Source of the DNA: Symsagittifera roscoffensis
Lineage: Eukaryota; Xenacoelomorpha; Acoela; Convolutidae
Length of the DNA: 64,000 nucleotides
Reading direction: 5' to 3'
Assembly: GCF_963678635.1 (NCBI RefSeq)
Contig: NW_026971649.1
Coordinates: 1 to 64,000, forward strand
The notes under the pieces: generated by a model
What the model was told of the DNA's origin: nothing
Databases searched by the model: none
Seen by the model: only the letters and a program-made list of their open reading frames with translations
Shown here: in pieces, positions 10,101-19,229 of the stretch
Layout: each line of letters opens with the position of its first letter
Position numbering within the stretch: position 1 is the stretch's first letter
Made by a program: the position numbers and the translations under genes

Positions 10101-10795
10101 TTGGTGCGGAAAAGGAATTACTTGCCTGCATCAAGAGCTGGAATGGCATGGCTCCGACCATTTTTGCACACAAAGGTGTTACTTGGAAATTTAACCCGCC
10201 AGGCGCACCCCATCATGGCGGCTCCTGGGAACGCCTCGTCCGAAGCGTGAAGCGCGTGCTGTACGATATCCTAGGCAGTAGGCGAGTCACTGAAGAGGTG
10301 TTAGGAACAACACTCTGCTTAGTTGAACAGGCTTTGAATTCGAGGCCAATCACTCCCGTTAGTACCGATTCACGTGAGTTAGAAGCGTTAACCCCAAACC
10401 ATTTTTTGCTTGGACAACATGCCACAAGCTTTCCTTCGCTTTTACCCGGGGAGCACTTCGATCACAAGAAAAGGTACGTGCGAGCGCAGTCATATGCTAA
10501 CGCGATTTGGTCTCGTTGGCTTCGAGAATATGTTCCCTCGCTGAATAAGCGTGTCAAGTGGCACACTCATTCTGACTTCACTCTTAAAACAGGCGATCTC
10601 GTGTGGGTGATTGAGCCCGATAGTCCGCGTGGGTACTACCCTCTCGCCCGAATCGTCAAGCTAAACTACGGACAGGACGGTTGCGCCCGATCCGCCCTTG
10701 TCAGGACCGCAACCCGTGAAGTCACGCGGCCGACCGTTAAGCTCGCTCCGGTTCTTCCTTCTTCAGGGGGGGAGGATGTTGCAATGCAAATGTAG
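4118..10795 (+). CDS. gag-pol: BEL/Pao Gag-Pol polyprotein
   Basis: One uninterrupted frame encodes 2225 aa from ATG 4118 (A at -3, G at +4). The frame is open upstream to the TAA at 4022, including a TTG at 4064. Domains with approximate residues: a coiled-coil rich in E/K/Q at 180-255; an S/P/T-rich linker; a DUF1759-type capsid at 595-750; Cys/His knuckles starting at C807/C810 and C840; aspartic protease D-S-A at 942 (DUF1758-type); reverse transcriptase with YMDD at 1353-1356; RNase H Asp 1537; integrase zinc motif from H1856 to C1891/C1894; catalytic D1927, D1989 and E2038; and a DUF5641-type C-terminus at about 2120-2219. All key catalytic residues are present. The last codons overlap the polypurine tract and run 19 nt into the 3' LTR. 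The product would assemble particles, copy the RNA and integrate the cDNA. Confidence 0.95.
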   Translation: MDEKFQSKIRKLFETRLNLENELLKGHSLLLEYIENNSRTTKIDNAVFKCKIALEKAVDVNEQLIRLAGKTENPEKIIAQQDLWLKKVTEMNDKVMHEAQSYKMSLEPSSFPAAGITGGKGSLQQTRSETSSRSHKTSDSAARVSENRSKVSNQSKDSRKLDSHKSDKSASTRHTSTVRTMSSSEKRHELALVKRRHEELERQYQVSLRLKEQENRLKFEQSQLELEQLAENHKKQLIEMELKAFELEDSSSEVSEKVAESNLTGVSQPISKVATDRTNDWVDSVSSQAPPDVASALGLQAFTRVPISSGPTTSALLANAIHTSNSHNHEHTAFSDPGIHSYGHRAMPQFGSASRLPLQASVSFPASVPFPVNNMHSSAHVSPPSAVPLQTMSSNITNGSFAIAQPESLPVPMLPAQPGSGFVSLSPAFAGGGFSSSGVNPTPVFFSAPNCHAAPAQTQHNLPFVPHTVSPSINDYYTSDANLWRLAATTPIVTPAQCCNAGNIFSNVTTIVPSCNTAAPYTSGGTVYFNTPPVHPQHVPHFVNQTNTGYQPVNEDCAPSPAYPNQGCSSDRPLSARELAELLMHSRKDHLPEWKLAQFDGNPLNWHEWFGQFKSTVDSAVLTDDTKLTYLKTLVTGKAKTAIAEFSYSGVMYKDALATLQRKFGQPHAIVGAHLDKLNTFPPLKMHNSENVISFSSAISGLVAVFKSLSFNDDLKSVNLLNQAVTKLPPNLKEAWSMHTVRHNWQRPTLLDFNNWLKEKAEGHERLRLLSSKAKNEEPVKPKTTKVFAANSQVSSKAQDKSKFPPCVLCKGSHALWNCAVFKEKNATQRAKYVAEQKLCFACLNGNHSFRQCSRAKKCPKPECDSTHNVLLHGAERIFPRKENSNVSNKAGTNKSKENTNTSTHAAVSDVHDIESSKGLLPIATLGVSSDVTSLLTLVLCDSASTHSWVSSSLVNRLGLVGEPVNLSISGFNSTTVVETQRVKFTVSSEPNNSDFVFSLCAYVKDSIRIGSELINIADLQNKYPQLAPIKPIQYTYEDVEIIIGQDYYHAVRPIEFILGDDKNSPCSVRLPIGWVLSGPLPPSGNSTSSCFKCVVEDSSLTDQIKSWYELESYGAFKQVDARSAADKHALSILNSETVHNGERYIVPMLWIDSNVSLPNNYYSSLAQFKSLERRLSKDPELRERYAETIREDIRKGYVVTVEPHDPRKRSDREWYLPHHPVVNPNKPGKVRRVLNGASKFHGTSLNKSLLVGPDLLQNLIFVLLRFRQHKYAVSADIEGMFLQVGVLARDQISLRFLWREDTTSDVVVHQYTRHIFGARDSPTCANFALQKTATDNMSTYPEAASVVNEKFYMDDYLDSFENVTQAIKTSRDLVSLLKLGGFNLTKFVSNADEITSAMNPEESETSSSPIKEICNGAERSSHVLGLKWDHVKDTLVVSRGVDRPLDKAITQPTVLSFVSSVFDPVGLVAPYTVRARLLLKDIWKISGQSWDDELPEDIRDKFLEWHSGLPLLGQLTIPRCYFTEPVDQIELHMFGDSSQDVFCAVGFLRARLASSHKTQISFIFGKARVAPMKALSIPKLELQAALLATRLKDDILTALTVSINHVFMWTDSTTVLQWLNSTEKLPVFVANRVGEILESTTIDEWHHVLSGDNPADTGTRGISSEALKDSSWVIGPSILRTTDWPFLPDERVINKIRLKGPSCDVDNCLETSSSFVTDVTSIKHPEHGFNWERFSSFTRYKRVVAFMLRVLPSHKHFRGKDLRITDPTELDIAESKLIHLAQMESFPVELKTLTAGKPIKNSSKIATYSPFIGLAGIIRSTGRIVRLVDTEFDTKHPIILDARHTLVRLLARSLHHKHFHQGLDYMRSVLNMKFAILGLRRLLRSVENQCVTCRKRKASTIQPIMSDLPVERLGYKQPPFNHTGVDYFGPLYVPVRRSTEKRWGFLFTCLTTRAVHLEIVPSLDTSSCVMGIERFVARRGTPSTIWSDNGTNFVGAEKELLACIKSWNGMAPTIFAHKGVTWKFNPPGAPHHGGSWERLVRSVKRVLYDILGSRRVTEEVLGTTLCLVEQALNSRPITPVSTDSRELEALTPNHFLLGQHATSFPSLLPGEHFDHKKRYVRAQSYANAIWSRWLREYVPSLNKRVKWHTHSDFTLKTGDLVWVIEPDSPRGYYPLARIVKLNYGQDGCARSALVRTATREVTRPTVKLAPVLPSSGGEDVAMQM
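10765..10776 (+). promoter_or_regulatory. Polypurine tract
   Basis: AGGGGGGGAGGA directly abuts the TG of the 3' LTR and primes plus-strand DNA. It also encodes the final Gly/Glu residues of Gag-Pol. Confidence 0.9.
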
Positions 10796-11235
10796 AGTAT
10801 AGAATGTAGAGTATAGATGCATATAAAACTGAACCAAAATGTAACAACAATAAGCACAGTTGGCCGAGTGGCCTAAGCTAACGCCGATTATACAGGTTAA
10901 CAGTTGACGTAGGTTCGAGTCCCCCACCTGCCCATGTATTAGTATACTAAAAACGGGGGTTACATCCTATTTTAACTGTTTTTTGGTTCTAATTCGGTTC
11001 AGCCTTGATTAAGGTTGACCGCCAAAAAGAGCAATTTGTCTCAAGGACATTACCGACCGGTTCTTGTGGCTAGCTTGCGCGAAATTCTCTCAAAAACGAG
11101 TTGTACCGAAACAAGTTGATTTTGTGATCTTGATTATGCAAACCGTTGACATTGCTTATTTCTTGTTATGTGTGTTTACCGAAAAATACTCATAATTTAA
11201 TTTGTCTTATACAGTTTTTTCAGATTGAGCGCACA
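10777..11235 (+). repeat. 3' LTR of BEL element
   Basis: This 459-bp terminal repeat carries the same TATA box (10822-10828), tRNA-like module (about 10854-10933) and T-runs as the 5' LTR. It is followed by the AGCTT duplication at 11236-11240. Confidence 0.95.
10854..10933 (+). promoter_or_regulatory. tRNA-like Pol III module in 3' LTR
   Basis: This is an identical copy of the 1545-1624 module, with the A box at 10861-10872 and the B box at 10912-10922. In this position a Pol III transcript would read outward toward host DNA, antisense to the HCN gene, but the T-runs at 10970-10973 and 10979-10984 would stop it inside the LTR. Confidence 0.7.
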
Positions 11236-11240
11236 AGCTT

Positions 11241-12777
11241 TATGATGCTTGAAGACTAGTCGAAGAATTTAAATGTGGAAAGTTTTCAGCTAATACTTTC
11301 AAAATATTTATTAGCTGTAATCATTTTTTTCAAAGCAATATCATGAGTTTTTGCGGCTTAAAACAATTTTTTTGTCAAAATTACTAACTTTTGATTTAAA
11401 ATTATTTATTATGGTTAAAGTGGTCATAAAAATGATTTAATGGGTTAATGGTCATGACAAATTATTCAATTTCTCGGTCTATATTATCCATTAAAATTGA
11501 TTTTTTCCACGCATTTCTAAAAAAAATTATATTCCAAAGAGATTTTGTTCCGAGCACTGAAAATGCGCAGGAGTTTTTTATTCGGGTGTGTTTTCAACTT
11601 TTTCCTTCTTTTCTTTTCGAGATCATCAGGTGCAGCAAAATTAGGTGCTACAAATAATTGTCAGAAGGGTTCGAGTGATAAATCATCTTAAAGCACTTGG
11701 AGTAGTGATGCGAACCGTTGAAACACATTCAAAAAAAGATCTCAAGGTAGAAACAAAAACTTTTTAAAATTTTTGATTTTTCGTCTTATATCAATACTCA
11801 ATTCATCACTAATCAGAGCAAATATTCAGCTACCCCTCAGCTACCCCTCAGCTACCCCAAATATTCAGTTCTTACAGCTACCCTACTGTTTATTTTGTAT
11901 TTGAAGTATTTGCAAGACACTAAAAATATTATTTAACTTGGTAAAACTTGCCTAAATTATACGAAATTTGTCATGTGATAACTAAGCCGGAAAAAAACAA
12001 AGACAAACAATAGTGCCAAAATCAATTCTTTTGGCAAAAAAATTTCAATAAACAAAACAAATTTGGCTTTTTTGGGCTATAAAAAAGAAATTCCGAGTCC
12101 AAAGCATCCGAGCCTTAAGTTGAATTGAAAATAAGTCAAACTGTCAACATCGCGCCGATAGTTTGGGAAGTCTGGGCATAAAGTACAAAATTCGATCGCA
12201 AAAGACTGGACAGAATTTCCGAAAACTGGAAGTTAGCGAAAGTCTGAAAATAAAGTCGCAAAAACCTGGAAATTCTGCTTAACGAGTTGCTCATCAAATC
12301 AACTCAGCCTGGAATGTAGGAAAATAACTTCATAGATTCTTGAAAAGATATGCTCGCAAAATTCTGAACATAAAGTCGCAAAAGTGTGTTTTTATAAGGA
12401 TTGATCTTGTTAATTTGGACAACGTTTAGACTGTGCTCGTTTGAAGGGCTGTTTTGGTATGCGAATTTTGAGCCCAGTATTGTGCGCGTGTTCGACCGAT
12501 TAGATCAAAACCAAGTTCCGTCCTAACCTCAACAGGGGAGTTCAAGGTAGCACTGTATTGCACTCTCAATCAACAGATAGGAGCTGCAAATGCCAAGAAA
12601 ACGTCGCAGTCTTTGTTGCTCTTATCGATACTGCTGTAATCTATCACTTGAGTGGTTGCTTTTTTGCAGCAAATCTGATCATGACCTTGATGGTAAATTG
12701 TAACTAGTCATGATCCTGATAAATTATACGAGCAAAGTAGTGGACTACAACAACAAAAGTGGGGGGGGGGGTTGTAC
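11241..12777. other. Host non-coding DNA between BEL element and HCN exon
   Basis: No coding exon was recognised on either strand. Local features are a short tandem of CAGCTACCCCT at 11830-11880 and several loosely repeated phrases (GTCGCAAAA, CTGGA) between 12180 and 12400. Since the HCN gene runs leftward, this is probably its second intron. A G10-11 run lies at 12761-12771, just inside the predicted intron. Confidence 0.5.
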
Positions 12778-12950
12778 CTGAAGGTGCTGTAGGGGTGAAT
12801 GATCCAGGGGGCCTCCTCCTCACACCTCTTCCTCTCCTTCAGCACTGCCTTCTTGCTGCCGAACAACTTCAGTGCCAGTCTGTTCTCAGTCGGCTGGATA
12901 AAGTGACGAACTGACGACTTCAGCTTCCGAATGTGACTGGCGAACATCGG
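12778..12950 (-). CDS. HCN (Ih) channel, exon encoding HCN domain/pre-S1
   Basis: This internal exon encodes about 58 residues, including QPTENRLALKLFGSKKA and WIIHPYSTFR. That is the signature region of HCN channels just before the first membrane helix. In known channels the downstream exon continues with F-Y-W-D; here the exon stops after STF plus two bases of an Arg codon (AG) at a donor, TTCAG|GTACAA. The acceptor is ATGACAG|CCGATG at 12951. Length 173 nt means phase 0 entry and phase 2 exit. HCN channels conduct hyperpolarisation-activated cation current in the plasma membrane and bind cAMP C-terminally. The membrane and cAMP-binding exons are not in the window. They would lie to the left, beyond the BEL insertion or outside the window. 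Confidence 0.85.
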
Positions 12951-13458
12951 CTGTCATCATAGGCAATTTTCAGTTACAACTCCGCTCGCGAGAATTACAG
13001 TTATTAGTTATAATTTTCATTTCTGGCTATGAATAAGAGAAGCATTTGTTGCCTAATTTTAAATCCCAGCTGTTAAGTTCGTCAAATATATACGCTTCTG
13101 AAAAACCTTCCAAAAACCCAATTTCTCATTTTTGGACGTTTTCTAATAAACTTTAGCCCGGAAAAAGGAAGCAGCGTTTATATAAAAAAAACTGGTTTTT
13201 TTATGCAAAACAAGCTAATAAAAACTAATTCAGTCGTAATGTGAGGTCGAACACTTTTTTGTAAAAACTCGAGTCGCAAAAATCCGGCCTAACCCCTGCA
13301 AGAGATTTTAGCCTGTAAAGCAAGAAGCTCCTGTAATGGAATAATATAATTGTCATGAACAATTTTCATCAATTACGGAACTTCTTGCATTTTCCTAAAT
13401 TGGTGTGCTTTCAACTATCAATACTACAAATATGCGGGTATGAACAACAGAGAATTGC
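12951..13458 (-). other. Predicted HCN intron, possibly GC-AG
   Basis: The exon upstream ends most simply at AAAAAG|GCAATT (13459), a GC donor that keeps phase 0 with the next exon. A weaker GT donor, CAG|GTTTCG at 13597, is also phase 0. The 3' end is GACAG with a weak pyrimidine tract. Confidence 0.45.
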
Positions 13459-14202
13459 CTTTTTAGGTAGTTCGCTATTCTCCGCCTGTGGTTCCCAGAA
13501 TCTGTTCGTGTTCGGAGTGCCCAGCAGCTCGGCTGTTTCGTAAGTCAGACTTGCGATCGTATTTGCATGTTTTAAGGTCGGCTTCAAAATCGAAACCTGC
13601 TTAGTGGGATTCGTCAAATCGATACTGTTTCTGTCCCCCGAGTTCGAGTAGCGTAAGGCTCCTTTTTGGCTGTAAGAACTCAAAGATGTCTGCGATTGAG
13701 TTTTGAAACTGTTGGGTTGAGTTTTGAAACTCGTTTTTCGTTTATGGGGGTAAAAATCAGTGTAGGCGTTGGCGGCGTTGAAGTCGTTCTCGGCACTCGC
13801 TCGGACGGATGAACTTCGGCCTAAACTGCTAATTGTCGGTGCTCGGGGTCTCGTTTGGCTTCTTGACGCTGGATAGCAGTCCACACTCGCCTGAAGTCTA
13901 AGAGGCGCCCGATTCGAACTAGAGGAAAAATTAGGCGAAAGGTTCAGATCGCCTAAAGTGGATGACGCAGCTAGTTTTCTGAAGCTGTTTTGGCTCCGAA
14001 ACTGCTTTGTGAATAGATTTGGGGCAGCATTGTTGTTTGTTTTGGGGTCTCCTTGGACCCTTTCGGACGACTCGAAAAAAGAGCTTCTAGAGTCTTTCGT
14101 TGGTACTCGGTCGGAAGAACTCTTTCTGTCTGTGCTGTCCAAATTTGACAAGCTAGTCCGGATAAAGTTTGGACTGAAATCTGCGCTTGATTTGTGAGAC
14201 AT
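13459..14202 (-). CDS. HCN channel first coding exon, Ser-rich N-terminus
   Basis: The frame starts at ATG 14202 with an in-frame TAA 24 nt upstream and encodes 248 residues to the proposed GC donor. The protein is rich in Ser, Asn, Thr and Arg, with many R-x-x-S sites and no membrane helix. This suits the disordered cytosolic N-terminus that precedes the HCN domain in this channel family. Linking it to the 12778-12950 exon is inference from orientation, 508-bp spacing and matching phase (744 nt is divisible by three). The frame stays open to 13411, so the exon end is not fixed. It could also belong to an unrelated Ser-rich gene. Confidence 0.6.
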
Positions 14203-16721
14203 TATTTTATAGCAGCTTCCAAATTATATGTATATCTTTTTAGGTAATTCAATATCCGATTTCGATATCCAATTTTCAGCAAGGTTTTTATCCAGCATGG
14301 AAGTGCTGCCAGTAGTTGGAATTGAAGATAAACATATCTGAATTCGAGCCAATAAAACAACGAAAATGCTTCTCAATCGACTTGCAGCACAGGAAAATAT
14401 TATGAACATTTTTGATATATTTTTGAAAGGCTGGCCAAATAAAGTCAAATAAAAGGAGTCAACAAATCCTCTGGAAGACTGGACTATTTTTCCTTCTGGA
14501 GAGGACTTCCAGCTACGTAAACTATGAATAATGTACGCACACAAGCTCATACGCTGAAGTCAGAAACGTCAAATCTTCCAGCTGTCAAGTTCCTCTTCAG
14601 ATCTTGAGACGAGAATTACTGTTTAAGAGTCATATCAAAGTAAAGAAAAGCTCGCGGGTTAATAAATAAGAGAATGGGAAAATGAACCGAAGCTCGAACT
14701 TGTTCAGATCAGATCAGGTAAATATACTGCGAGAATCCCGGACGAAGATTGAATAGATTTTGACCTCGTGTTCCAAAAATTGAGGAAATTAAAAGAATTG
14801 CAGCTTTTCTTTCAAATTAAGAAGGAAATAAATGTTATACGGGTAGCCGATACGGAATACAACCTGCAAAAAAAAACAATGAAATTCAAATGAAAGAATA
14901 TTTTTCTAATGTTTTTTATTGAACAGCGTTAGTTTCTGTATTTAAAAAGTAATTCAGAGTGTTATGAAGGTAAGTAGTTGTAGCCAGTAGTGTATGAAAG
15001 TGTTTGAAATTAATCAAAAAATCTCCATTGGCTGGTCAGTCGACACAACTCCTGATTTTCAGCTGAAATTTTCCATCACGGCTCAAGTGTACTTGCTACT
15101 TCAAGTGATTGACATTGAACTTGAGAGGTCTACTCATATGTATCTATTCTGCTACTATTTTGATAGACTTGTTGCACCCTAGGGCAGTTAAATAGACTTC
15201 GATTTGAACAGGAAGAGGAAAATTGTCCGATCTGCAGGACAGTTCCGATCCGCAATAGAATCGCAAAAAATTGTAATTCTACTTCAACTTTACTCATCAA
15301 AAAACGATAGCGGTAACTGAAACCGGACAATTTTTGCTCGTAATTATCAGCGTTTTCTTTTATGACCTAAATGCACTCAAATTTAGATATTTTATTGCGA
15401 AATACAATTCTCACGCGAAATTATTGTACTGATTTCTACAATTGAATATCAGATTACAAAAAAAACCGGCCAACTTGACCAAAAGTAGTCAATATTCAAG
15501 TCAACAACGATTTTGAAACATTAATTTTTGTTGGAAAATTAATCAACCTTCATAAGCGACTGCTGTTTGAAACAGATGCGTTGGCGCACAAGTGGGTGTT
15601 TGTTTTTTAGTTATAGTCTAATAGGTTGCAATAATGAGGGCGCTGTGTTTAAGAGTTGCTATCTAATTTCTCAATTCCCTGAATTGTAAAAAAATTCTCA
15701 AAAAGACCAACAAAAATAGATTGATTAGATTTGAATTTGGTTGTTTGTTTGCTTATTTTTTGGTGTTCCAGAAATAACTAGCAGTAATGGCAAGTTATGA
15801 TGCTCTCTTTTCTTCTCAGTGAATCTAACCTTTAATGCAAAAAGAGACACTTTCTGCCGCTATAGTTTGAAATTGTAAAACTAGATGAAGTAAATTTGAT
15901 GGCAGACTTGTTAGCGTAAAATACATGTGAAAATAAACGAAATGAAAAACTATATAATGCTACATATACTAAAGAATATAACTACACAGCCAAAAAATAT
16001 ATTTCACAATAATTTTTTTATATTTTTATGGAGAAAAAGCCTAGCTCACCTGCCTAGCAAATCAATATCAATTTTGAACTTGATTTCATCTTCCGACAAG
16101 TAAAGAGGATCAAATTTCAGTTCCTTCATTTTCCATGGTAATTTCTGAGTTATAGATTACTAATAAGGCATTTGATATCTCTTTTAAAACAAACCGATTA
16201 GCTTTTTTCATCTAATAGGAACTTAAATCGACTGAGTAACACCAAACTGATGGAAGGAAAAACTGATTCAATGTTTGATTTTACCAGATGAAAATCGAGA
16301 TATTTACAATATTTACACTTTTTCGCACTTTCATCAAACGGCTCTTTAAATTAAAAGCCGCGAGTTAAAAGATTTGATCTAAATGACTTTAAGTAGGGGC
16401 AGTGCTTGGATATTTGTCACCGATTATTGTCGGTATATACCGGTCAGTTTCATTGAAGTTAGCAAAGACACAAAAATAGCAGTTCTTTCAACATTTTCAT
16501 CCTCCGGCGAAAAACTAACTTTCAAGCAGATGAAGTCAGAGGACGCGCACCCACCCATGTTCTGCTGCTCCGCAGACATATAGATTTCAAAAAACGCAAT
16601 CTATTTAATCATTACCAGACCAAACTGCCCTTTTGATACGCACACCGGTTGGTGTCTCTAGGACCGTAGATTCCGGATACAGACGTCTAAATATGTTCCA
16701 AATCTTAAAAGGAACCCACTG
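14203..16721. other. Host DNA upstream of HCN exon 1
   Basis: No gene was recognised. A 108-codon minus frame at 14224-14550 and a 66-codon plus frame at 16383-16583 both have ATG starts but no known motif. The first could be untranslated or upstream exon sequence of the HCN gene. The rest is AT-rich. Confidence 0.5.
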
Positions 16722-17176
16722 GGTGCCGGACATCAAGCCGACGGGACTTCAAGCCGAATTGTAAAATTAGGGACTTCAAGCCGAATAATTCCTTATAAAG
16801 TCGTGAAATATGAACAATTTGAAAACTTTTTTGAAGAATTTCTGAATTTCATGATCTTTCTTTACTAGTTATTGGCGTTTGCATATAATTTAAGCTTCCA
16901 AATGATGTTCCGGAAAGTTGAAAAGTAAAACATGGTTGAAGGCATTTTTCGTGTTTATAATTTATGCATTTCAAAAACCGGCTGATGTTATTAACGGATG
17001 CGAATCACAAGTGGTGCATTGTCATGAATAACGCTAATTATGGACTAAACTTGCCAAAATTTTAGAAAAGCAACATTTTGCAGATGATAAAATAGCGTTT
17101 TGGGGTGCTTGTAAAGTTTTAATTTCGGCTTGAAGTCCCTTCGGCTTGAAGTCCCGTCGGTTTGTTGTCCTAGACC
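16722..17176. mobile_element. 455-bp MITE-like element with 37-bp terminal inverted repeats
   Basis: The left end (16722-16758) and the reverse complement of the right end (17140-17176) share GACGGGACTTCAAGCCGAA and match over most of 37 bp. A second inner copy of GGGACTTCAAGCCGAA occurs at each side (about 16770-16784 and 17123-17139). There is no ORF and no obvious target duplication. It is probably a non-autonomous DNA transposon. Confidence 0.65.
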
Positions 17177-17189
17177 CGAACCCACTTAC

Positions 17190-17816
17190 CAAATTATTGC
17201 AAAACTCATAAGCAAATAATTGTAACATAAAAATTGTCAGCACATTATTGGCAACACGAAATCCCAAATGAGCGAATACAGCATGTTCTTCCAGACTTCG
17301 TATTTATGAACTAATTTGCAGTTTGATAGTTAATTTCGCAAGTTACTGCGAAATCGGCAACCATTTGTGTATTCCGCTGGCAAAGTTCTGATTTGCGGAA
17401 ACGCAATCAGCTGCTCACATGAATAAATATCTGTTTAAGGATTCCACAAGTTGTTCTGGATTCGGCGAATTCTGTTCCGGTTCCGTAAATTTTCCTAATT
17501 TTTAAGCAGTTTGGGGGCAAGACATTGTTTTAGCCATTATCTAATGACTAATTGCATTCACTAGATGCAATTGGATTATCAAAAAAGTTGTTTTGAACCT
17601 AGAATCCGGATACAAGTCTTAAAGCGTGTTTCAAATTGTAAAAAGAATTCATTTATTAATTTGTTGTGGAATTCACAAGCAAATACTTGTAACGAAAATT
17701 TGTCAACTCATTATAACGAATTCTGAATCCCAAATGAGAGAATTCAGCAAGTTCTTGCAGATTGCTCATTCGTAAATGAATTCTGCAATTTGAAAAGGGA
17801 TTCCGAAAGTTTAAAC
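17190..17816. repeat. Roughly 450-bp tandem repeat, left part
   Basis: 17202-17335 and 17655-17795 align along their length, with shared phrases such as AATCCCAAATGAG. The second unit is cut by the copy A retrotransposon at 17816 and resumes at 31704. The flank 31735-31960 aligns to 17390-17600 (shared ATTCCACAAG/CAGTTT and CTAATAACTAATTG-like phrases). Confidence 0.7.
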
Positions 17817-18224
17817 TGAGTTAGGACTGGAGTGTAACTCATAGAGTAATTTCGGATAGGGTACACCGTCTGCTCGTCACGCTATCTTATTTTCGGCCGG
17901 ATAGATTCGTGCAACTTCTTAGTCTAATACCGATCCTAATCTTACTCTTATACTATCTAGTCTCAGGTTGTTTAACTAGTCTCTGCTAGGCTCAATAGAT
18001 CTAGGGTATACTGGTTTATTGCGGCTGCTGAAGTGCTCGGGAGAGTCCAACTAATTTCTAAGTTAAATTCAAATCTCTCTGGTGCTGAAATTACAAGTAA
18101 ATTTAGCACTTACAAATAAGTGGGTTGTTAGTTAGATGGATCATGATTGGTTAATATTAAATACTTTACATTGGTAAAACATTTAATTTATCCAATCAAA
18201 AAATATAGTTTAGATCAGGTTCCA
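17817..18224 (-). repeat. 3' LTR of copy A
   Basis: This 408-bp repeat has TG...CA ends (TGGAACC...AACTCA in element sense). It pairs with 31292-31699. It contains a 28-nt inverted repeat at 18082-18109 with a short AA loop, slightly degraded here. Confidence 0.93.
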
Positions 18225-18659
18225 CCCATCCGGGTTTTACAGAGTTTTTTAGAACAGTTCTTTTGTAGTTCAAGGATGGATGATGGACGTTGGTATTTGG
18301 CGAACATCATTTTTCTTTTGTTTCCTTTTTGTTAAGGAAGTTCCAGGGATCTGGAATTGAGGACACAAGACGTTGTGTTCTTCTTGTGACAACGACTGAG
18401 TCTCTGCAACAGCATCAATTCTGGTTTCAGAATGGTTGGCTATGTCAGGTTTTTCTGTTCTTCGGAGAGAACTTCTTTTGTGTTTGATCTAGCTCGGGAA
18501 TGGCGTGGAGATTGTGCGTGGAGGGGATGCCTGGTTACTCGGATCTGTACGTATACTTGAACATCGAGGTGGTCATTGGTCTAGTTCAATGAAGTCCTTT
18601 TCTGCGAGGTCAAGTCGTACTCTAAATCCTTTGAGTTGTGATTGTGAGCGGCATATCGA
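18225..18659 (-). other. Copy A 3' untranslated region with weak polypurine tract
   Basis: Immediately before the 3' LTR, in element sense, is CCCGGATGGG, an interrupted purine run that probably serves as the plus-strand primer. The region aligns to 33302-33800 of copy B. The junction of the internal deletion lies just above it, near 18720-18730, inside the truncated env frame. Confidence 0.6.
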
Positions 18660-19229
18660 TTATAGTTGGTCATTCTCTCTCGAGTGTAGTGAGGTCGTCT
18701 TGTCTTTTGATGTTCGTCCTTGGTGTCTTTCAAGTTGTGATTGATGTACAGAGTCTGAAAAAACTTGAAAATTAACTAATTTTCTTTGGGAGTTTTTATT
18801 TTTTGTGATGTTTAGTCTAAGTAATTCATTTTTACAATCGTCGGGATTGAGATGTAAAAGACGTTCTATATTACTTTGGTAGAATGATTCATGGTCAAGT
18901 CGGTTTTTGTTTCCGTTCGAGACTTGTGAACAATGTACTTTCTTTTCGGAAAATGTTGCTGTGAATTTATAACCTGTAACTGTTGTTGCTCGGGCTTTTG
19001 AATAGAGTGTTGCTATTATATCTGTGGTTTCTATAGCTTGTGGTTCTGTTTCACATTGTGATACCTGATTGATTGCATATTTATGTAGTGTTTTTTGTTC
19101 ATTTTCTTCGCAATCGTAATGTGTTACTAATAAATCTTGTGGTCCTGTACGAGGGGAAGGGTTTATATTTTGATTTGAGGTTATTAGAAAAAGGGTTTGG
19201 AGAAAAATTAATAATTTTAGAATATACAT
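18660..19229 (-). pseudogene. env: Truncated envelope glycoprotein
   Basis: The 189-aa frame starts with ATG and an apparent signal peptide (hydrophobic residues 1-18). An ectodomain fragment follows with spaced cysteines: Y-D-C near 38-40 and others near 59, 100 and 137. That spacing recalls the glycoproteins of chuvirus-type (Mononegavirales-related) viruses captured by LTR elements. The last 20 or so residues are out-of-family sequence created by the deletion that joins env to the 3' untranslated region. There is no membrane anchor, so it cannot act as a full envelope protein. Its ATG overlaps the stop of the preceding frame by 13 nt. Confidence 0.65.

Larger units (their letters stand above)
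1468..11235 (+). mobile_element. Complete BEL/Pao LTR retrotransposon
   Basis: The element is 9768 bp with 459-bp LTRs at both ends (1468-1926 and 10777-11235) that begin TGTTGC and end GCACA. They look identical when read side by side. The 5-bp sequence AGCTT flanks it on both sides (1463-1467 and 11236-11240), which is the target-site duplication. Internal parts in order are a primer-binding site, a repeat-rich leader, a 214-aa extra ORF, a 2225-aa Gag-Pol and a polypurine tract. Intact frames plus matching LTRs imply a recent insertion and possibly an active copy. The BEL/Pao assignment rests on the YMDD reverse transcriptase, the DUF1759-like capsid region and the DUF5641-like C-terminus. 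Confidence 0.95.

Noticed and set aside
11822-11885. CRISPR-like array from the repeated CAGCTACCCCT
   Set aside because: The repeats are a direct short tandem with no spacers, in eukaryotic sequence.
18715-18745. Copy A 3' deletion as a spliced, reverse-transcribed intron
   Set aside because: The acceptor side ends in AG, but the donor side reads AAG|GACATA instead of GT, and microhomology explains the junction better.
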